A DNA stretch of 64,000 nucleotides, from contig JTDE01000100.1 of the NCBI GenBank assembly GCA_014338405.1, positions 71,935 to 135,934 on the forward strand, read 5' to 3'. The notes beneath the pieces were generated by a model. The model saw nothing but the letters and a program-made list of their open reading frames with translations. It did no database searches and was not told where the DNA came from. A program made the position numbers and the translations under genes. The stretch comes from Paragonimus skrjabini miyazakii (Eukaryota > Platyhelminthes > Trematoda > Plagiorchiida > Troglotrematidae). Positions 1 through 10,670 of the stretch are shown in pieces (position 1 is the stretch's first letter; each line of letters starts with the position of its first letter).

Positions 1-711
1 TTATTTAAGACCATCAGGATGAATACAATGGTTTGTTGATTACAGCGGAAATCTTCAAGAATTCCGCCTGTCGATATTGTCTTCTTGCCCGGTTCCCAAC
101 ATGTACCATACCTGCTTGTGTGTATCCGCTTACCAGCAAGTTGTTCCGGAAACACCGCCTTCACTGAGTGTATATCTACCAACTTTTCCGTCGGTCAACA
201 AACCGACGACTGAAGCATATCATGAATATTGATCGAATTTTGTTGGCTTATCTTGCAATCTCTATAACGCATGCCAACTTAGAGCATGTAATCCTTTCCT
301 TTGAACCTGTTCACACAGGACTCTTAACGTTTCTGTTACTTTTCGTTTGTCACACGACCCCGGCTGGTCCCGGTAATTTGATTGTACTTTTTCTTGGACA
401 CTCACATGTTGCTCTTCTGTTGGTACTTTCTCAACGTTGTAATCTCTACGACTTACATGCACTGTAGTTGAGTTCACACATGTAGGTGACTTCAATTATC
501 ACTCAACGTTCTACGGAAGAAGTTTCGCAGTTAGTCGCCCCATTTACTTGTATAATTGTGGAATGTTATAATATAATGGTCCTGTAAATATATATGCTGT
601 CTTATTTCGGCAGGTCAAAATCCTGGGAAACATAAAACGTTTGCACCTGCTAAATATTACGAATTTTATAATCATCTCAACCAACAGAATAATAACAATA
701 GGTATCGTCAC
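1..711. other. Unassigned sequence 3' of the last recognised host exon
   Basis: Presumed intron of the spectrin-repeat gene. A minus-strand open stretch at 262-495 has some charged residues, but no acceptor places it in phase 0 after the 712-977 exon. No repeat family was recognised. Confidence 0.4.
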
Positions 712-977
712 CTTGAGTTCCTCCAAAAGCTTTTGTTTGGTCTCGGCTTCATCCACTTGGGTGGTGGTCAAACTGAGTTGCGTATTAACTTCGTGCAAGG
801 TTTGGCAAGCGGGATGCAGGGTAACGGGCAAACTTATCTGAATAGATTGTTCATTTGTCCTTTTTTGGGATGGAAGGTCGAGCTCAACCCCGAGGTGCGA
901 CATGTCTGCATGCAAACAGTTACTAAATTTGTCCAACCACGCTTCCATTTTTGTACAGCCGTCTTGGAAGATAATGG
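712..977 (-). CDS. Spectrin-repeat gene, exon (helix C end, next helix A and beyond)
   Basis: The exon has 266 nt: two bases completing an alanine codon, then 88 codons, ending in phase 0. It starts IIFQDGCTKMEAWLDKFSNC, again a helix A with its tryptophan, 124 residues after the previous helix A tryptophan. That is within the range of long spectrin repeats. The segment ends VDEAETKQKLLEELK. The acceptor is TTTTCTGTCGTAG; a second AG ten bases into the exon would also keep frame but has no pyrimidine tract. The donor is AAG followed by GTGACG. The frame stays open past the donor into a hydrophobic stretch (VTIPIVIILLVEMIIKF) and stops at 544, which I read as intron. A membrane-anchored alternative end is possible but unsupported. 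The next exon lies outside the window or was not found. Confidence 0.82.
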
Positions 978-1865
978 CTACGACAGAAAAGTTCAATCCG
1001 TGAGCATGAATGATAAAATTACTACACGATTTTAAAACAATGAAACGAGGTATGTAACCTGAAGTCATATGGAATGGCCAGTATGCACATTTCTCAGGCT
1101 TTGCTTCTCTTGAACACAAAAGAAATTCACTAAATTACATGAGATACAAAGAAAGTGCGATCTACAGCTCAAATGAACTCGAGAACGAATAAAAACGGAT
1201 CAGCTCAACGTTGCGAGAAAACAGCTACCTAGGATCTTTTATAAATCGGTACACTAGGAAACTTATTAGGCTGTCTATGCTCACTACTGTTCTGAAAAGA
1301 CTGTCTCCCTCTCACTCTCTTTTAAGGGAGTTAACTGGTTGAAATGCTAAAACAACGCCTATCGAAACGTACAGAGAAGGTTTATCCAAAAGCTCTTTTC
1401 TACTTATCTAAGAAAACAGTCGCCTGTTGTTCAACGAATTAGAGATAAACTACCTTATCATTCTGAATCATGTGTTCAATCTACTTGTTCGTCTGTACTT
1501 ATGGTGTACTTATGGTATGTTGGGTACACCGAAGAGTTTATCCAATCGCAACGTTCATCACTGCCGAAGATCTTTGAATAATGGTACATTCACATCTGTC
1601 GGTAATGCAACTTTGAAGCGCCCAATGAAAAGTGCGTATACGGTTGACATCAGATAAACATTTTTGGTTATTGAAGTTTAGTAAGGGATTTTGGTTTTCA
1701 TATAGATTAAACATCACCCACATCACGCATGTGTGAGCCCTAATTAGAGAGAAACTTGAGTCTTGTGCTTCATTTCGAAAGGGGCTCACTGGAAAGTCTA
1801 TGAGAATGCGACAGCTGCGTTCAATTGTGATTGATGTTCAGTTTATATTTTTGAATATTTTTCAG
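978..1865. other. Intron sequence, nothing recognised
   Basis: Start of the roughly 18.9-kb intron between host exons. It is AT-rich with short chance open frames only. Confidence 0.5.
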
Positions 1866-2028
1866 ATACTATGAATGCATAACAAAAGTTTTCGGAGACA
1901 CACCCTTATGTGCAACAGAAGTGATCAGCATCACCTCTCGAAGACCAGATTTCTGTAAAGGAAAAGAACTTTTTAATAACTCCATAGTTGCTATGGCCAT
2001 TTTCTACATCGATGAACCAGCCGTGTAG
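1866..2028 (+). CDS. Candidate plus-strand exon, unknown protein
   Basis: After an acceptor-like TTGAATATTTTTCAG, one frame stays open for 53 codons. It reads YYECITKVFGDTPLCATEVI and ends with a hydrophobic stretch (IVAMAIFYIDEPAV) just before TAG. The other two frames stop at once. If a donor GTAGGT inside the last codons is used, the acceptor TTGCAG at about 2077 would add only about ten residues before a stop near 2105. I recognise no family. It lies antisense inside the large intron of the spectrin-repeat gene, so it could be part of a nested gene or a chance frame. Confidence 0.22.
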
Positions 2029-2105
2029 GTAATTCCTTATCTTTATTTTCAATATTTTCTATTACTCTATTGCAGGACTGCAGGACTAGCGATCACACTA
2101 TACTA

Positions 2106-3396
2106 CTGACACTACTACTATTCATTAGTAAGCCAGGAGCATGGATTTGGACGTTGAAGTTACTGCAGAAAAATATGCGATAAGAATCATCGAGTTTAGC
2201 TTAGCAGGAAATGGGTCTGGTTATATACAAGAACTGGGTGCTGGCGACCGTTACAACAGTGATGTTCTAGGATCGGTGCTTTAAGCAAATGAGTGAATTT
2301 GCGTATTGTCGTGTTGAAGCATACAACCCATGCATTGATTTTCTGAATTAGCAACCTTTACTCCATCCGCGTTCTTAACATACAACCCACTAGTGTTTAC
2401 AAAGTTGGATACCGACCACCTTGCCAACTGATTTACACCCCGATCACTTTGTTTTGTTATGTAACTGCTTGGTGGTTTCCCTGCTTGCAATACTGTATGA
2501 CCTGTGTACTACGTTGTCGTTGTTTATTGGTTTACTGACTGTCATTTCTGTTGCGTTCACTAACAGTAAACTTCAATCGACCGATTGCAATTATATATGC
2601 ATATTTTCATATATGAGCAGCTTATTATCGTGATTTGTGTCCTATAAACTACTAACGCAACACCATATGGTTGCAATCATTTAAACGTCTTTCTGTTCAA
2701 ACGGTCGGTTTTCACCCTGGAACGGATCCCCAATAAGGCATCCGTATCTCCCATAATAACCTCTCATTGGTTGTTGTTAATTAATTGCTGGTACACATCA
2801 TTAGAACCACTGCTAGTGCAGTGAAGAGGCTCACAACAATAGCTTTATATCAATAGTTGATGTGAAAACTGAAGTGCAATACAAATATGGAAACAAGAAA
2901 AATAACAAACCATGAAATAAACAAAAAACTGCAGTGAAACACTTAGAGACTAAATCCTAAACATCTGTCAGTAAGAGGCCTACATCTTACAAAGAATAAA
3001 CCAGGTTCAAGTGAGAATAAAGTGATATCTGGAAGGCAATATTGTTGCGGTTCTCGCTGACGGGATTAATCAAGTCCACATAGTCTACAAATAACGCAAG
3101 CATGCTGTGGTATGATTACCGATTCATCTAGATTATATTATTATACGCTGGTTACCGCAGGCCTAAGAAGGGTGCGTGTGGGATCATGAGCGACTAGTTG
3201 ATGTTGTGAGTTTATACAACGTACAAATATAACCACCAAGCACAACTTATCAACTGTATTACCAGCATCTCACTAATTGTCCTCTGAAGGAAAAAATTAT
3301 TAGTTGTCCACGGTTTTTATAAAGGCTTGAAAGTGTACTCCTGTTTTATATTTCAAACGTTAACGGTCACAAGTATAGTGGACAAAGTGTTGGCGA
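2106..3396. other. Intron sequence, nothing recognised
   Basis: AT-rich non-coding sequence between the two weak plus-strand candidates. No repeat or RNA gene was identified. Confidence 0.45.
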
Positions 3397-3606
3397 ATGT
3401 CATCAACCCCTGAGTTGTTTCAGAACAACATGATGGTCAGTGTGTCCATTTTGTGGGCTGGAGTTACCCTGCTGATGTCGTTTGTATTTACTTCATTGCC
3501 AGACTATATTCCAACTAGTTTAACAACAACTGCATACCGATCAACACAGCAAGCAACACATGGAATAACAGTGAGCGGGTCATTTCGAAGAACTTACGTT
3601 TCATAA
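3397..3606 (+). CDS. Candidate small membrane protein or terminal exon
   Basis: A 69-codon frame starts MSSTPELFQNN. It has one likely membrane segment (VSVSILWAGVTLLMSFVF, about residues 14-31) and a Ser/Thr/Arg-rich tail ending RRTYVS. An acceptor-like GAGTTGTTTCAG ends at 3423. The coding part may therefore begin at 3424 as the last exon of a longer gene, with the ATG at 3397 being incidental. Codon composition is better than the surrounding sequence. The stop lies only about 45 bp before the left end of the gypsy element, which would then sit in the 3' untranslated region. No family is recognised. Confidence 0.3.
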   Translation: MSSTPELFQNNMMVSVSILWAGVTLLMSFVFTSLPDYIPTSLTTTAYRSTQQATHGITVSGSFRRTYVS

Positions 3607-3649
3607 CAACAGTTGTATGAAGACAGTCGTGAAAGAGCAAAAATAGAGA

Positions 3650-3653
3650 CTAG
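3650..3653. repeat. Target-site duplication of the gypsy element, left copy
   Basis: CTAG immediately before the left LTR is matched by CTAG at 8112-8115 after the right LTR. Four-base duplications are usual for some Ty3/gypsy integrases. The site is palindromic, so chance is possible. Confidence 0.55.
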
Positions 3654-3966
3654 TGTTGTGATCCAAGAACGCGGATGGCACAAAGGTTGTTTATTCGACA
3701 AAGCAATACATGGGTTAAGCATTTAAAAAAGACTTGGAACAAAACCACTCATTTGCACGCGGTATTCGACCCCAGACCTTTTCGGTTGTTGCAGACGTCG
3801 AAGCTCAGTTCCATCAAGTAGCAGAGACCACTATGAGCGATGCTGCACTCTGATTTTCCTTCTGCACTTTCCCTGCGGCTTGTACGATGTCAAAATATAT
3901 GCTCCGGTCCTACCACTGAATAGCCGTGGTATGAGTAGTATGTTACGATCGCTCAACTTCACTGCA
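3654..3966 (-). repeat. Gypsy LTR (3' LTR of the element)
   Basis: The 313-bp LTR has TG...CA ends on either strand. Aligned by eye to the copy at 7799-8111, it shows about 13 substitutions and no length change, roughly 4% divergence, so the insertion is not recent. As the element is on the minus strand, this is its 3' LTR. It directly follows the purine tract at 3967-3977. Confidence 0.92.
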
Positions 3967-6825
3967 CTCCTCCCCGCACAAAAGATTGTTCCAGCTGCAA
4001 CGAAAGCCGTTCAGGTTTCCTTCGCTCTCTTGACGATTCGCGCATTGGCCTCGGGGACGTCGCTGCTCCTGGCGTACATTCTCTTTTGCTCGGGGCGTCG
4101 TACCATCTGCGAAGCTGGCTTCCGTGCAATCGATGTTGATTCCTATCATTCTTGTTCAGATACACTGGACCAAGGCGGTCCACTACCACATAAGGTCCTC
4201 TCCACCTCGCCATGAACTTCCTAGATTCTGGTTCTGTTGCGTCTGGACTCCGCCTGTCTCTGTATTTAACCTTCGAACCAATTTCAAATACCGCATTTTG
4301 ATCCGACAACTTTGCGGTTGACTGCTCCTTAGCAACTTCTTGTGCATTCGCCAAGTTTTGGTTGGCCACCCTACTAATTCGCGCCTGTTCATCCGCCGGT
4401 CTCCCCATAAACCAATCTTCTGATCGACTGGCAGACGTGACACGCACCCGTACATTAGCTCTAACGGGGAGTTCTTCGTTGTTCCTTGAGGCGAACAACG
4501 GTGGGCTAACAGAATCAGTGGCAGTGATTCCTCCCAGCTCCATCCTTTTGCCGCCAACCATTCCTTGATTGTGCGATTGTTTCGTTCCGTCAGTCCATTC
4601 GATTGAGGATGGTACGGAGTTGTGCGAATTTTCCTGATTCCCAAACGCTCCAAGCAATTCCGAAAATCTTCACTTTCGAAGTAGGGGCCTTGTTTCGCGT
4701 TATTCCATGATCTGCCAAGATGTGGTCCATTACCGCCCTGCACACAGTGCTTGCACGCTGATCGGGTATGGCGGCTGCTTCGATCCATCTTGTGAAATGT
4801 TCCGTCATTACTATGATGTATTGATTACTGGATGTGGTTACTGGGAAGGGACCTATTACATCCAGCGACTACAATTCCCCAATCTCACTGACCGGAATTG
4901 GTTGTGTAGGATATTGACTGGGGTAATTGGAGCTCTTCAGCAACTGACATTGCTGGCACGCCAGTACATAATGGTTAACGTCCTTCTTCTTTCCAGGCCA
5001 GTATGCCCTTTGCCTCGGCAATTCATAAGTTCGATGGCATCCCGTATGAGCCAACTGATGACATTCCTTCACAATTGTCTCTCTCAACCCCGTCGGTATA
5101 ACAGGCACGCTTATTCCATCCCGCAGTCGGCGCATTAAAATTCCCGCACTATTCAACCACAATTCCGACCAGTGCGTTCTGTAGGCTGTCACCTCCGGAA
5201 TTTCCTTGTTCTCTGGTTGTTGTTCTCCCGATAGATGTTGATCAATCACCATTCGGATTGTCGGGTCCGCCCTCTGTGCTGCCTGTAACTTCACGGGGTC
5301 ATTCTCCAGTTCAATACTGTTGACTCCGATCGCATCCTTGTGAACTTCATCCATGTGCTGCGTTCGGGAAAGCAGATCAGGAACATAGTTCTCTCATCCA
5401 GCTACATGGCGAATTGTGAAATCATACTCCTGTAATCGCAATGCTCAACGAGCCAGTTTTCCTCGGGGGTCCTTCGCCGACTTAATCCACTCCAACGGCT
5501 TGTGATCAGTCTCCACATAAAAACGTTGGCCGAGCAAATAAGGCCTCCATTTTTCCAATTCCCACACGATCGCCAAACATTCCTTCTCTGTCGTTGAGTA
5601 ATTTCGTTCAGCAGGAGTTGATGCTCGACTGGCTTATTCCACAATACCGCCTTCCGTCTTCAGTACAGCTCCGATTCCCACATCGCTCGCATCCGTCGCA
5701 ACAACGAAGCTCTGTCCAGTCATTGGCAACTTCAGGGTCAGCTGTCCCTCCTTCATCAATTTTTGGATTTTGACGAACGCTTGATTGGCCTCATCCGTCC
5801 AGCGGAATTTACAATCCTTCTTCAGAATTTCGTACAACGGGCTGGCCAGTTCATTGAAGTTCTTGATGAAACGGCTATAGAACCCGACACGACCAAGAAA
5901 CTGTCGCAACGTCCTCTTCGATGTTGGCACCAGAATGGCCTCGATCGTAAGCAGTTTCTCGGAAATCAGTTAGATCTCGCCCTGACCGACCTTGTGACCG
6001 AGTAGTATTAACGTTCGTTTCGCCAGTTGACACTTTGAACTGTTGATTCGTAGGCCGGCTTGTTCAATCTTCTGCAACACAGCTGAAACGTGTCCGCTAT
6101 GCTCCGTCTCACTCCCGCTGTAGATGACAATATCGTCTCCGTAGACAACAGCATTGTTCAGTCCTTCCAGCACCTTCAACATCAGACATCTGAAAGTGAC
6201 CGGGGCGCCTGACAGTCCGAACGGCATACGTTTGAAGCGATATTGCTTTTCTCCCACCGCGAACGTTGTTTTGTCTCGATCCGATTGCTTGATTGGAACC
6301 TGCCAATATCCAGACCGCAGATCTAGCACTGTAAATACCTTGGCGTTCTGCAGCTTGTCAAAAATTTCTGCCACGGCTGGGACTGCTACGACTTTGTTGA
6401 CTGTAATCTCGTTGAGTCTTCTGAAGTCGCCACAAAATCAAAATTTCCCCTTGGGCTTCCTCACCAACAGCACAGGAGAATTGAATGGGCTATCAGCCTC
6501 CTCAATAATTTCTTCCTTCAACATGTATTTCACTTGTCGCTCAATTTCCGGCTGCAGGTGAACCGGAGTCCTTCTGGACCCGAATGGTCGAAATTGGTCT
6601 GGCGTGATGAAGATTTCATGTTCCATCCAGCCACAGTAGCCATATGGGTCTTGATCCGTGGTGAACAGCTCTCGAAATTTGCATATCACTTCATTCAGCA
6701 ACTGATTGTCACAGACTGGTATTACTTCAATTTGTCCAAGCTGAGGCTTGTGTTTTCTCGCTAGTGGAATCACTCCATACTTCGTTACGAGTTTACCATG
6801 CTTCAAATTAATCACAGCCTCAACG
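3959..6825 (-). pseudogene. pol: Gypsy pol: reverse transcriptase, RNase H, integrase (broken)
   Basis: Domains in order on the minus strand. Upstream of RT there is a segment with PFGSRRTPVHLQPEIERQVK and SPFNSPVLLVRKPKGK. In RT, LDLRSGYWQVPI is followed by the catalytic VVYGDDIVIYS. RNase H shows [29 protein letters not shown] and ETDHKPLEW. The integrase zinc region has H-x(3)-H followed by C-x(2)-C (HQLAH ... CQQC). The integrase core carries LDVIGPFPV and, near 4600, HPQSNGLTERNNRTIKEWLA with the catalytic glutamate. The C-terminal GPY/F module contains RWRGPYVVVDRLGPVY. In-frame stops are near 6438, 5970, 5632, 5448, 5403 and 4869. Frameshifts lie near 4700 and 4400. Between these the frame is unbroken, so decay is mainly by point mutation. 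Confidence 0.92.
3967..3977 (-). other. Polypurine tract of the gypsy element
   Basis: On the minus strand the bases just before the 3' LTR read GCGGGGAGGAG. This is the usual position and composition for the plus-strand DNA primer of LTR retroelements. Confidence 0.75.
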
Positions 6826-7295
6826 NNNNNNNNNNNNNNNNNNNNNNNNNNNNNNNNNNNNNNNNNNNNNNNNNNNNNNNNNNNNNNNNNNNNNNNNNNN
6901 NNNNNNNNNNNNNNNNNNNNNNNNNNNNNNNNNNNNNNNNNNNNNNNNNNNNNNNNNNNNNNNNNNNNNNNNNNNNNNNNNNNNNNNNNNNNNNNNNNNN
7001 NNNNNNNNNNNNNNNNNNNNNNNNNNNNNNNNNNNNNNNNNNNNNNNNNNNNNNNNNNNNNNNNNNNNNNNNNNNNNNNNNNNNNNNNNNNNNNNNNNNN
7101 NNNNNNNNNNNNNNNNNNNNNNNNNNNNNNNNNNNNNNNNNNNNNNNNNNNNNNNNNNNNNNNNNNNNNNNNNNNNNNNNNNNNNNNNNNNNNNNNNNNN
7201 NNNNNNNNNNNNNNNNNNNNNNNNNNNNNNNNNNNNNNNNNNNNNNNNNNNNNNNNNNNNNNNNNNNNNNNNNNNNNNNNNNNNNNNNNNNNNNN
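6826..7295. other. Assembly gap (470 unknown bases)
   Basis: A run of N lies between the gag capsid segment and the region before RT. The nucleocapsid zinc knuckle and aspartic protease would be here; their absence is an assembly effect, not evidence of loss. Confidence 0.98.
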
Positions 7296-7772
7296 CGCCT
7301 CAGCTAGCTGGTCCAACGTCATCGGATGTGCGATGAGAGCCGCCCTGAGCTGACCCCGCACTGCTGGTGGCATTCCATCCGAGAACTGATTTGTAAGCAC
7401 GCGTTGTTTCGAACCAAGGTCTAAATGTGGCAAGGCTCTTGACAACGTTGTCCGCAGTGACACGGCATACACGAGAGTGTCGCCTCCTGGTCCTAACCGG
7501 GCGCCCTTGAACTGCCGCATTGCCTCCTGGCAATCGGCTGGGCTGCCGAACCCGGCGATCAGCGCCTCCTTCGCGGCGGCCCAATCCAGCTTCGCGGGGC
7601 CTCTTCGCGCCACTTCTAGGACTGCCTTCGCCCCGCCCTTAAGCAGCATCCGCAGGGCTGCCAGCTTCACCCGGTCGGTCTTGACTCCTACCGTTTCCGC
7701 CACGTCCTCGAAGTCCTCCAGGAAGCTCCGGACGTCCCCATCCTCAAACGGCTGTGGCCATGGGATCTTCAT
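7296..7772 (-). CDS. gag: Gypsy Gag, capsid-like N-terminal part
   Basis: The likely start is the ATG at 7772 (MKIPWPQPFEDGDVRSFLED), just after the primer site. The frame is open further upstream into the LTR, but that part is the non-coding leader. The protein has the usual retrotransposon capsid pattern: FLEDFEDVAETVGVKTDRVK, a GG-containing turn, LDWAAAKEALIAGFG, a proline before the repeated helices, and LTNQFSDGMPPAVRGQLRAA. It is not interrupted before the gap. The local GC is higher than in pol and much higher than in the flanking intron. Confidence 0.85.
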
Positions 7773-7783
7773 CCTCCAACCCT

Positions 7784-7796
7784 GGTCACGGCACCA
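7784..7796 (-). other. Primer-binding site, tRNA-His type
   Basis: The minus-strand sequence just inside the 5' LTR is TGGTGCCGTGACC. This is the complement of a tRNA ending GGTCACGGCACCA. Metazoan histidine tRNAs start GCCGTGA and end TCACGGCA plus CCA, so tRNA-His is the best fit. Two bases separate it from the LTR end. Confidence 0.7.
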
Positions 7797-7798
7797 AT

Positions 7799-8111
7799 TG
7801 TTGTGATCCAAGAACGCGGATGGCACAAAGGTTGTTTATTCAACAAAGCAATACATAGGTTAAGCATTTAAACAAAACTTGGAACAAAACCACTCATTTG
7901 CACGCGGTATTCGGCCCCAGACCGTTTCGGTTGTTGCAGACGTCAAAGCTCAGTTCCATTAAGTAGCAGGGACCACTATGAGCGATGCTGGACTCTGATT
8001 TTCCTTTTGCATTTTCCCTGCGGCTTGTACGATGTCAAAATATATGCTCCGGTCCTACCACTGAATAGCCGTGGTATGAGTAGTATGTTACGATCGCTCA
8101 ACTTCACTCCA
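7799..8111 (-). repeat. Gypsy LTR (5' LTR of the element)
   Basis: The 313-bp LTR pairs with 3654-3966. On the plus strand it starts TGTTGTGATCC and ends TTCACTCCA, followed by the CTAG target duplication at 8112-8115. Confidence 0.92.
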
Positions 8112-8115
8112 CTAG

Positions 8116-10670
8116 TATGTCTTTTCAAAAGAGGCTGACGATGGAATTTTGTGAACATGAAACACCAATCGACTAACGTCTGTGTTCATCAATATCGAAA
8201 CTGCCCAATTGTTTCAATGATTTCTGCGATATCAACCCGATGGTATTTGAGATAAGATCGAGATCGTATACTGGCAACAGTAGAGGCCATTGCAATTCGC
8301 CTACACTCACCATTACTGTGCGACCGAGAAACGGCTAGTCAAAATATTGAACCCTCCATTGTTATGCCTGCAGACCCCGGACAGAATGATTGCATAGATA
8401 TGATGCTTCTTCAAAAATCTCGTACAACTCACATGGACAGTGCTATGTAACTCTGTCTCATGAATCAAATCAGACAGATGCAATTGATTGACATCCATCA
8501 CTGAAATGATATGTTATCTACCAACCCCATCAAACCCACATAAATGTGTTTTATTTAATCTGTTGCTGATGAAACGATGATAACGCGTTTGTTTAGTACG
8601 CGTTTCTTCTCAAAGTTCAAGTTAGTTGAGTGCTTTGCTTACCAAGCTTAACTGAAAATTCCGTGCAAAAATATTCTGACAAAAAAAACTGAAACATACA
8701 GAGAACGAACTGCGACATAGTTTGAGGAATTTGATAAAAATTATGTAATCACTATAGTGTCGTAAGACGTTTTGGTACTAACGTTGGCAACCACGTCGCT
8801 CTGCCTCTGTATGACGAAACCGACAACAACCTCACATAATACATTATATAAGTACAAGGAAAATCCAAACTGCATTAGAACTAGTATTTCACATTAAAAG
8901 TTAGCAACAACTTACTGAGAGTAATACTTACTACGGGAACAGCGGGGAGGCAAATTTGAGGCCGATGATTGTATTACATGGGAATACAAATGTACAATTT
9001 GTATTAAACTAAATGATGTGAAGCGCATAACAGAAGCTGTGTTATACACACGTCATTCAAAGGAATGACGTCCACATAAAACTTTGCACGAATGTGATCA
9101 ACCATTGAATGTGCGTGTATCATATTTCAGTATCGCTCTGTCTAACGAATTGAAAAATTAAATTACAGCATTTTTTCTGTAGCGGCTAGTTCCGAAGTTC
9201 AGAAGGTTTGATTTTGAAGCGGAATTAAAAGATCTACCTCACTGAATGCATCGAATTTACCTTTTGGGTTATTGACCGTTCGGTACAGTCCAGCTGTCTA
9301 GAACGCTCAACAAATTTTGGTTTGTGCAGGGGGCAGCTACAGCGGCTCTTCGCGAGTGATTCATGCACGAAAAGTGGCTGATTTTCAAAATCCAATCAAA
9401 AAACGCCAGTAACCTGCAAACCTAACAACAGATCATCCTCCGTAACTGTTTGGAATCAACACTTGGCGATTACTGCTTATGCCGGCAAAGTGAACTGTCT
9501 TCGAGTTGTTGGGCTAAGAATTATAACAAAATCGAGATGACAATGACCGCAATACTTCGTGTGTCGTTCTCAAAGTGCTTCAAGCCGATGTTCTCCAAAC
9601 TGAACAAAATCGTCCCCTTGGGAATGATGTCAGGATGGTAATCTGTTACTAGTCAAGAGGGAGATGGTGAAAAAATATGATGTCGAACTATTGCTAAGCT
9701 ATTTTACTGGTCAACCTGACCAAGTCACATTCGTCGGTGTTTTGTCTGGCAAAAATCAGTTAGGATCAGTAAGCATAAGCCTTACAAATGTCTCATTAGT
9801 GCACAGTCAATTGCACGACCACAATGTTCATGTACACAACAACGTTGCGCGGTGTTATCTAAGAGTAACGGTCTAATCTTCCGCCCTATGCTGTGCTCGT
9901 GGTCGATGCATATGATTACAGTAGAAATGTTGTCACACCTCTTGTCCAGCCGGTTACAGTTAACCGAGTCTGAGTCAAACAGATGATTACTGAAATAAGC
10001 TAAGAAACGGCAAATGCGGGGGAGTTACGCATCTTATTGAGAAATGTGTTAAATCCTGTGCACTACGGATGTGCAAAGTCAAATTTACCGGCCTTCGTTA
10101 TTCTATTAACTAACGGTATTGCTTCAGTTGGTCACATATTCTTTACACTTCACTGCCTACCTCACAGACACCTTCTGGTCAACCATTTGAGTGTTCAACC
10201 CGTGCTTTGATAGGTGTCGACATTACTGCGATAAACGAGGTCTAGTCTCATGTCCTGAGATTTTGAATAATAATTTTGGAAGTCGTACTGGACAGTCAAA
10301 CAGAAGTTATCAGAAACTATAATGCACACCTGTCAATCATTTAACCATTTAATGAAGTATAGTTGCAAAGGTAAGGAACTGACGTAAGTCCCTAACTTGT
10401 GGATTTTGAAGAGCATAAGTTTAAGGAACAATATAAGTTTCACCATCTTAGCCACCTTGAGCGACCTTCCTAAGGAGACTGGTAATGGAAATCACCCTCA
10501 CAAAAGAGCAGAGGTCACTTGGTATTTATCTTGTATAGACCAACTTGCATTGCTCATGAACTTTGTGCATTACAGCTTGCTTGTAACATTGCATTCCTCT
10601 GAGTCCATTAAATAAGAGAGGTTAGCTACAACGATGAAATTGTATGAATTCATTTTGTAAAGAAAAGGCG
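8116..10670. other. Intron sequence, nothing recognised
   Basis: AT-rich sequence. Short open frames at 8313-8501 and 9450-9876 show no recognisable family and no consistent splice frame. Confidence 0.5.

Larger units (their letters stand above)
3654..8111 (-). mobile_element. Ty3/gypsy LTR retrotransposon, decayed
   Basis: This is a 4458-bp element on the minus strand. In order it has a 5' LTR, a primer-binding site, a gag capsid segment, an assembly gap, protease-side remains, reverse transcriptase, RNase H, integrase with HHCC and DDE regions, a GPY/F-type chromodomain-less C-terminus, a purine tract and a 3' LTR. There is no envelope-like frame, so it is a retrotransposon, not a retrovirus. 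At least five in-frame stops and two frameshifts in pol make it inactive. It lies in the 18.9-kb intron of the spectrin-repeat gene, in the same orientation as that gene. Confidence 0.93.

Noticed and set aside
262..495. Minus-strand frame as the next spectrin exon
   Set aside because: It has charged residues, but no acceptor gives phase 0 after the exon at 712-977, and the heptad pattern is poor.
4124..4568. Plus-strand frames across the gypsy region
   Set aside because: They are antisense shadows of the minus-strand pol.
3654..8111. Endogenous retrovirus
   Set aside because: There is no envelope-like frame between integrase and the 3' LTR; the element is a gypsy retrotransposon.
8313..8501. 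Spliced exon with a donor near 8313
   Set aside because: All three phases between the acceptor-like and donor-like sites contain stops.
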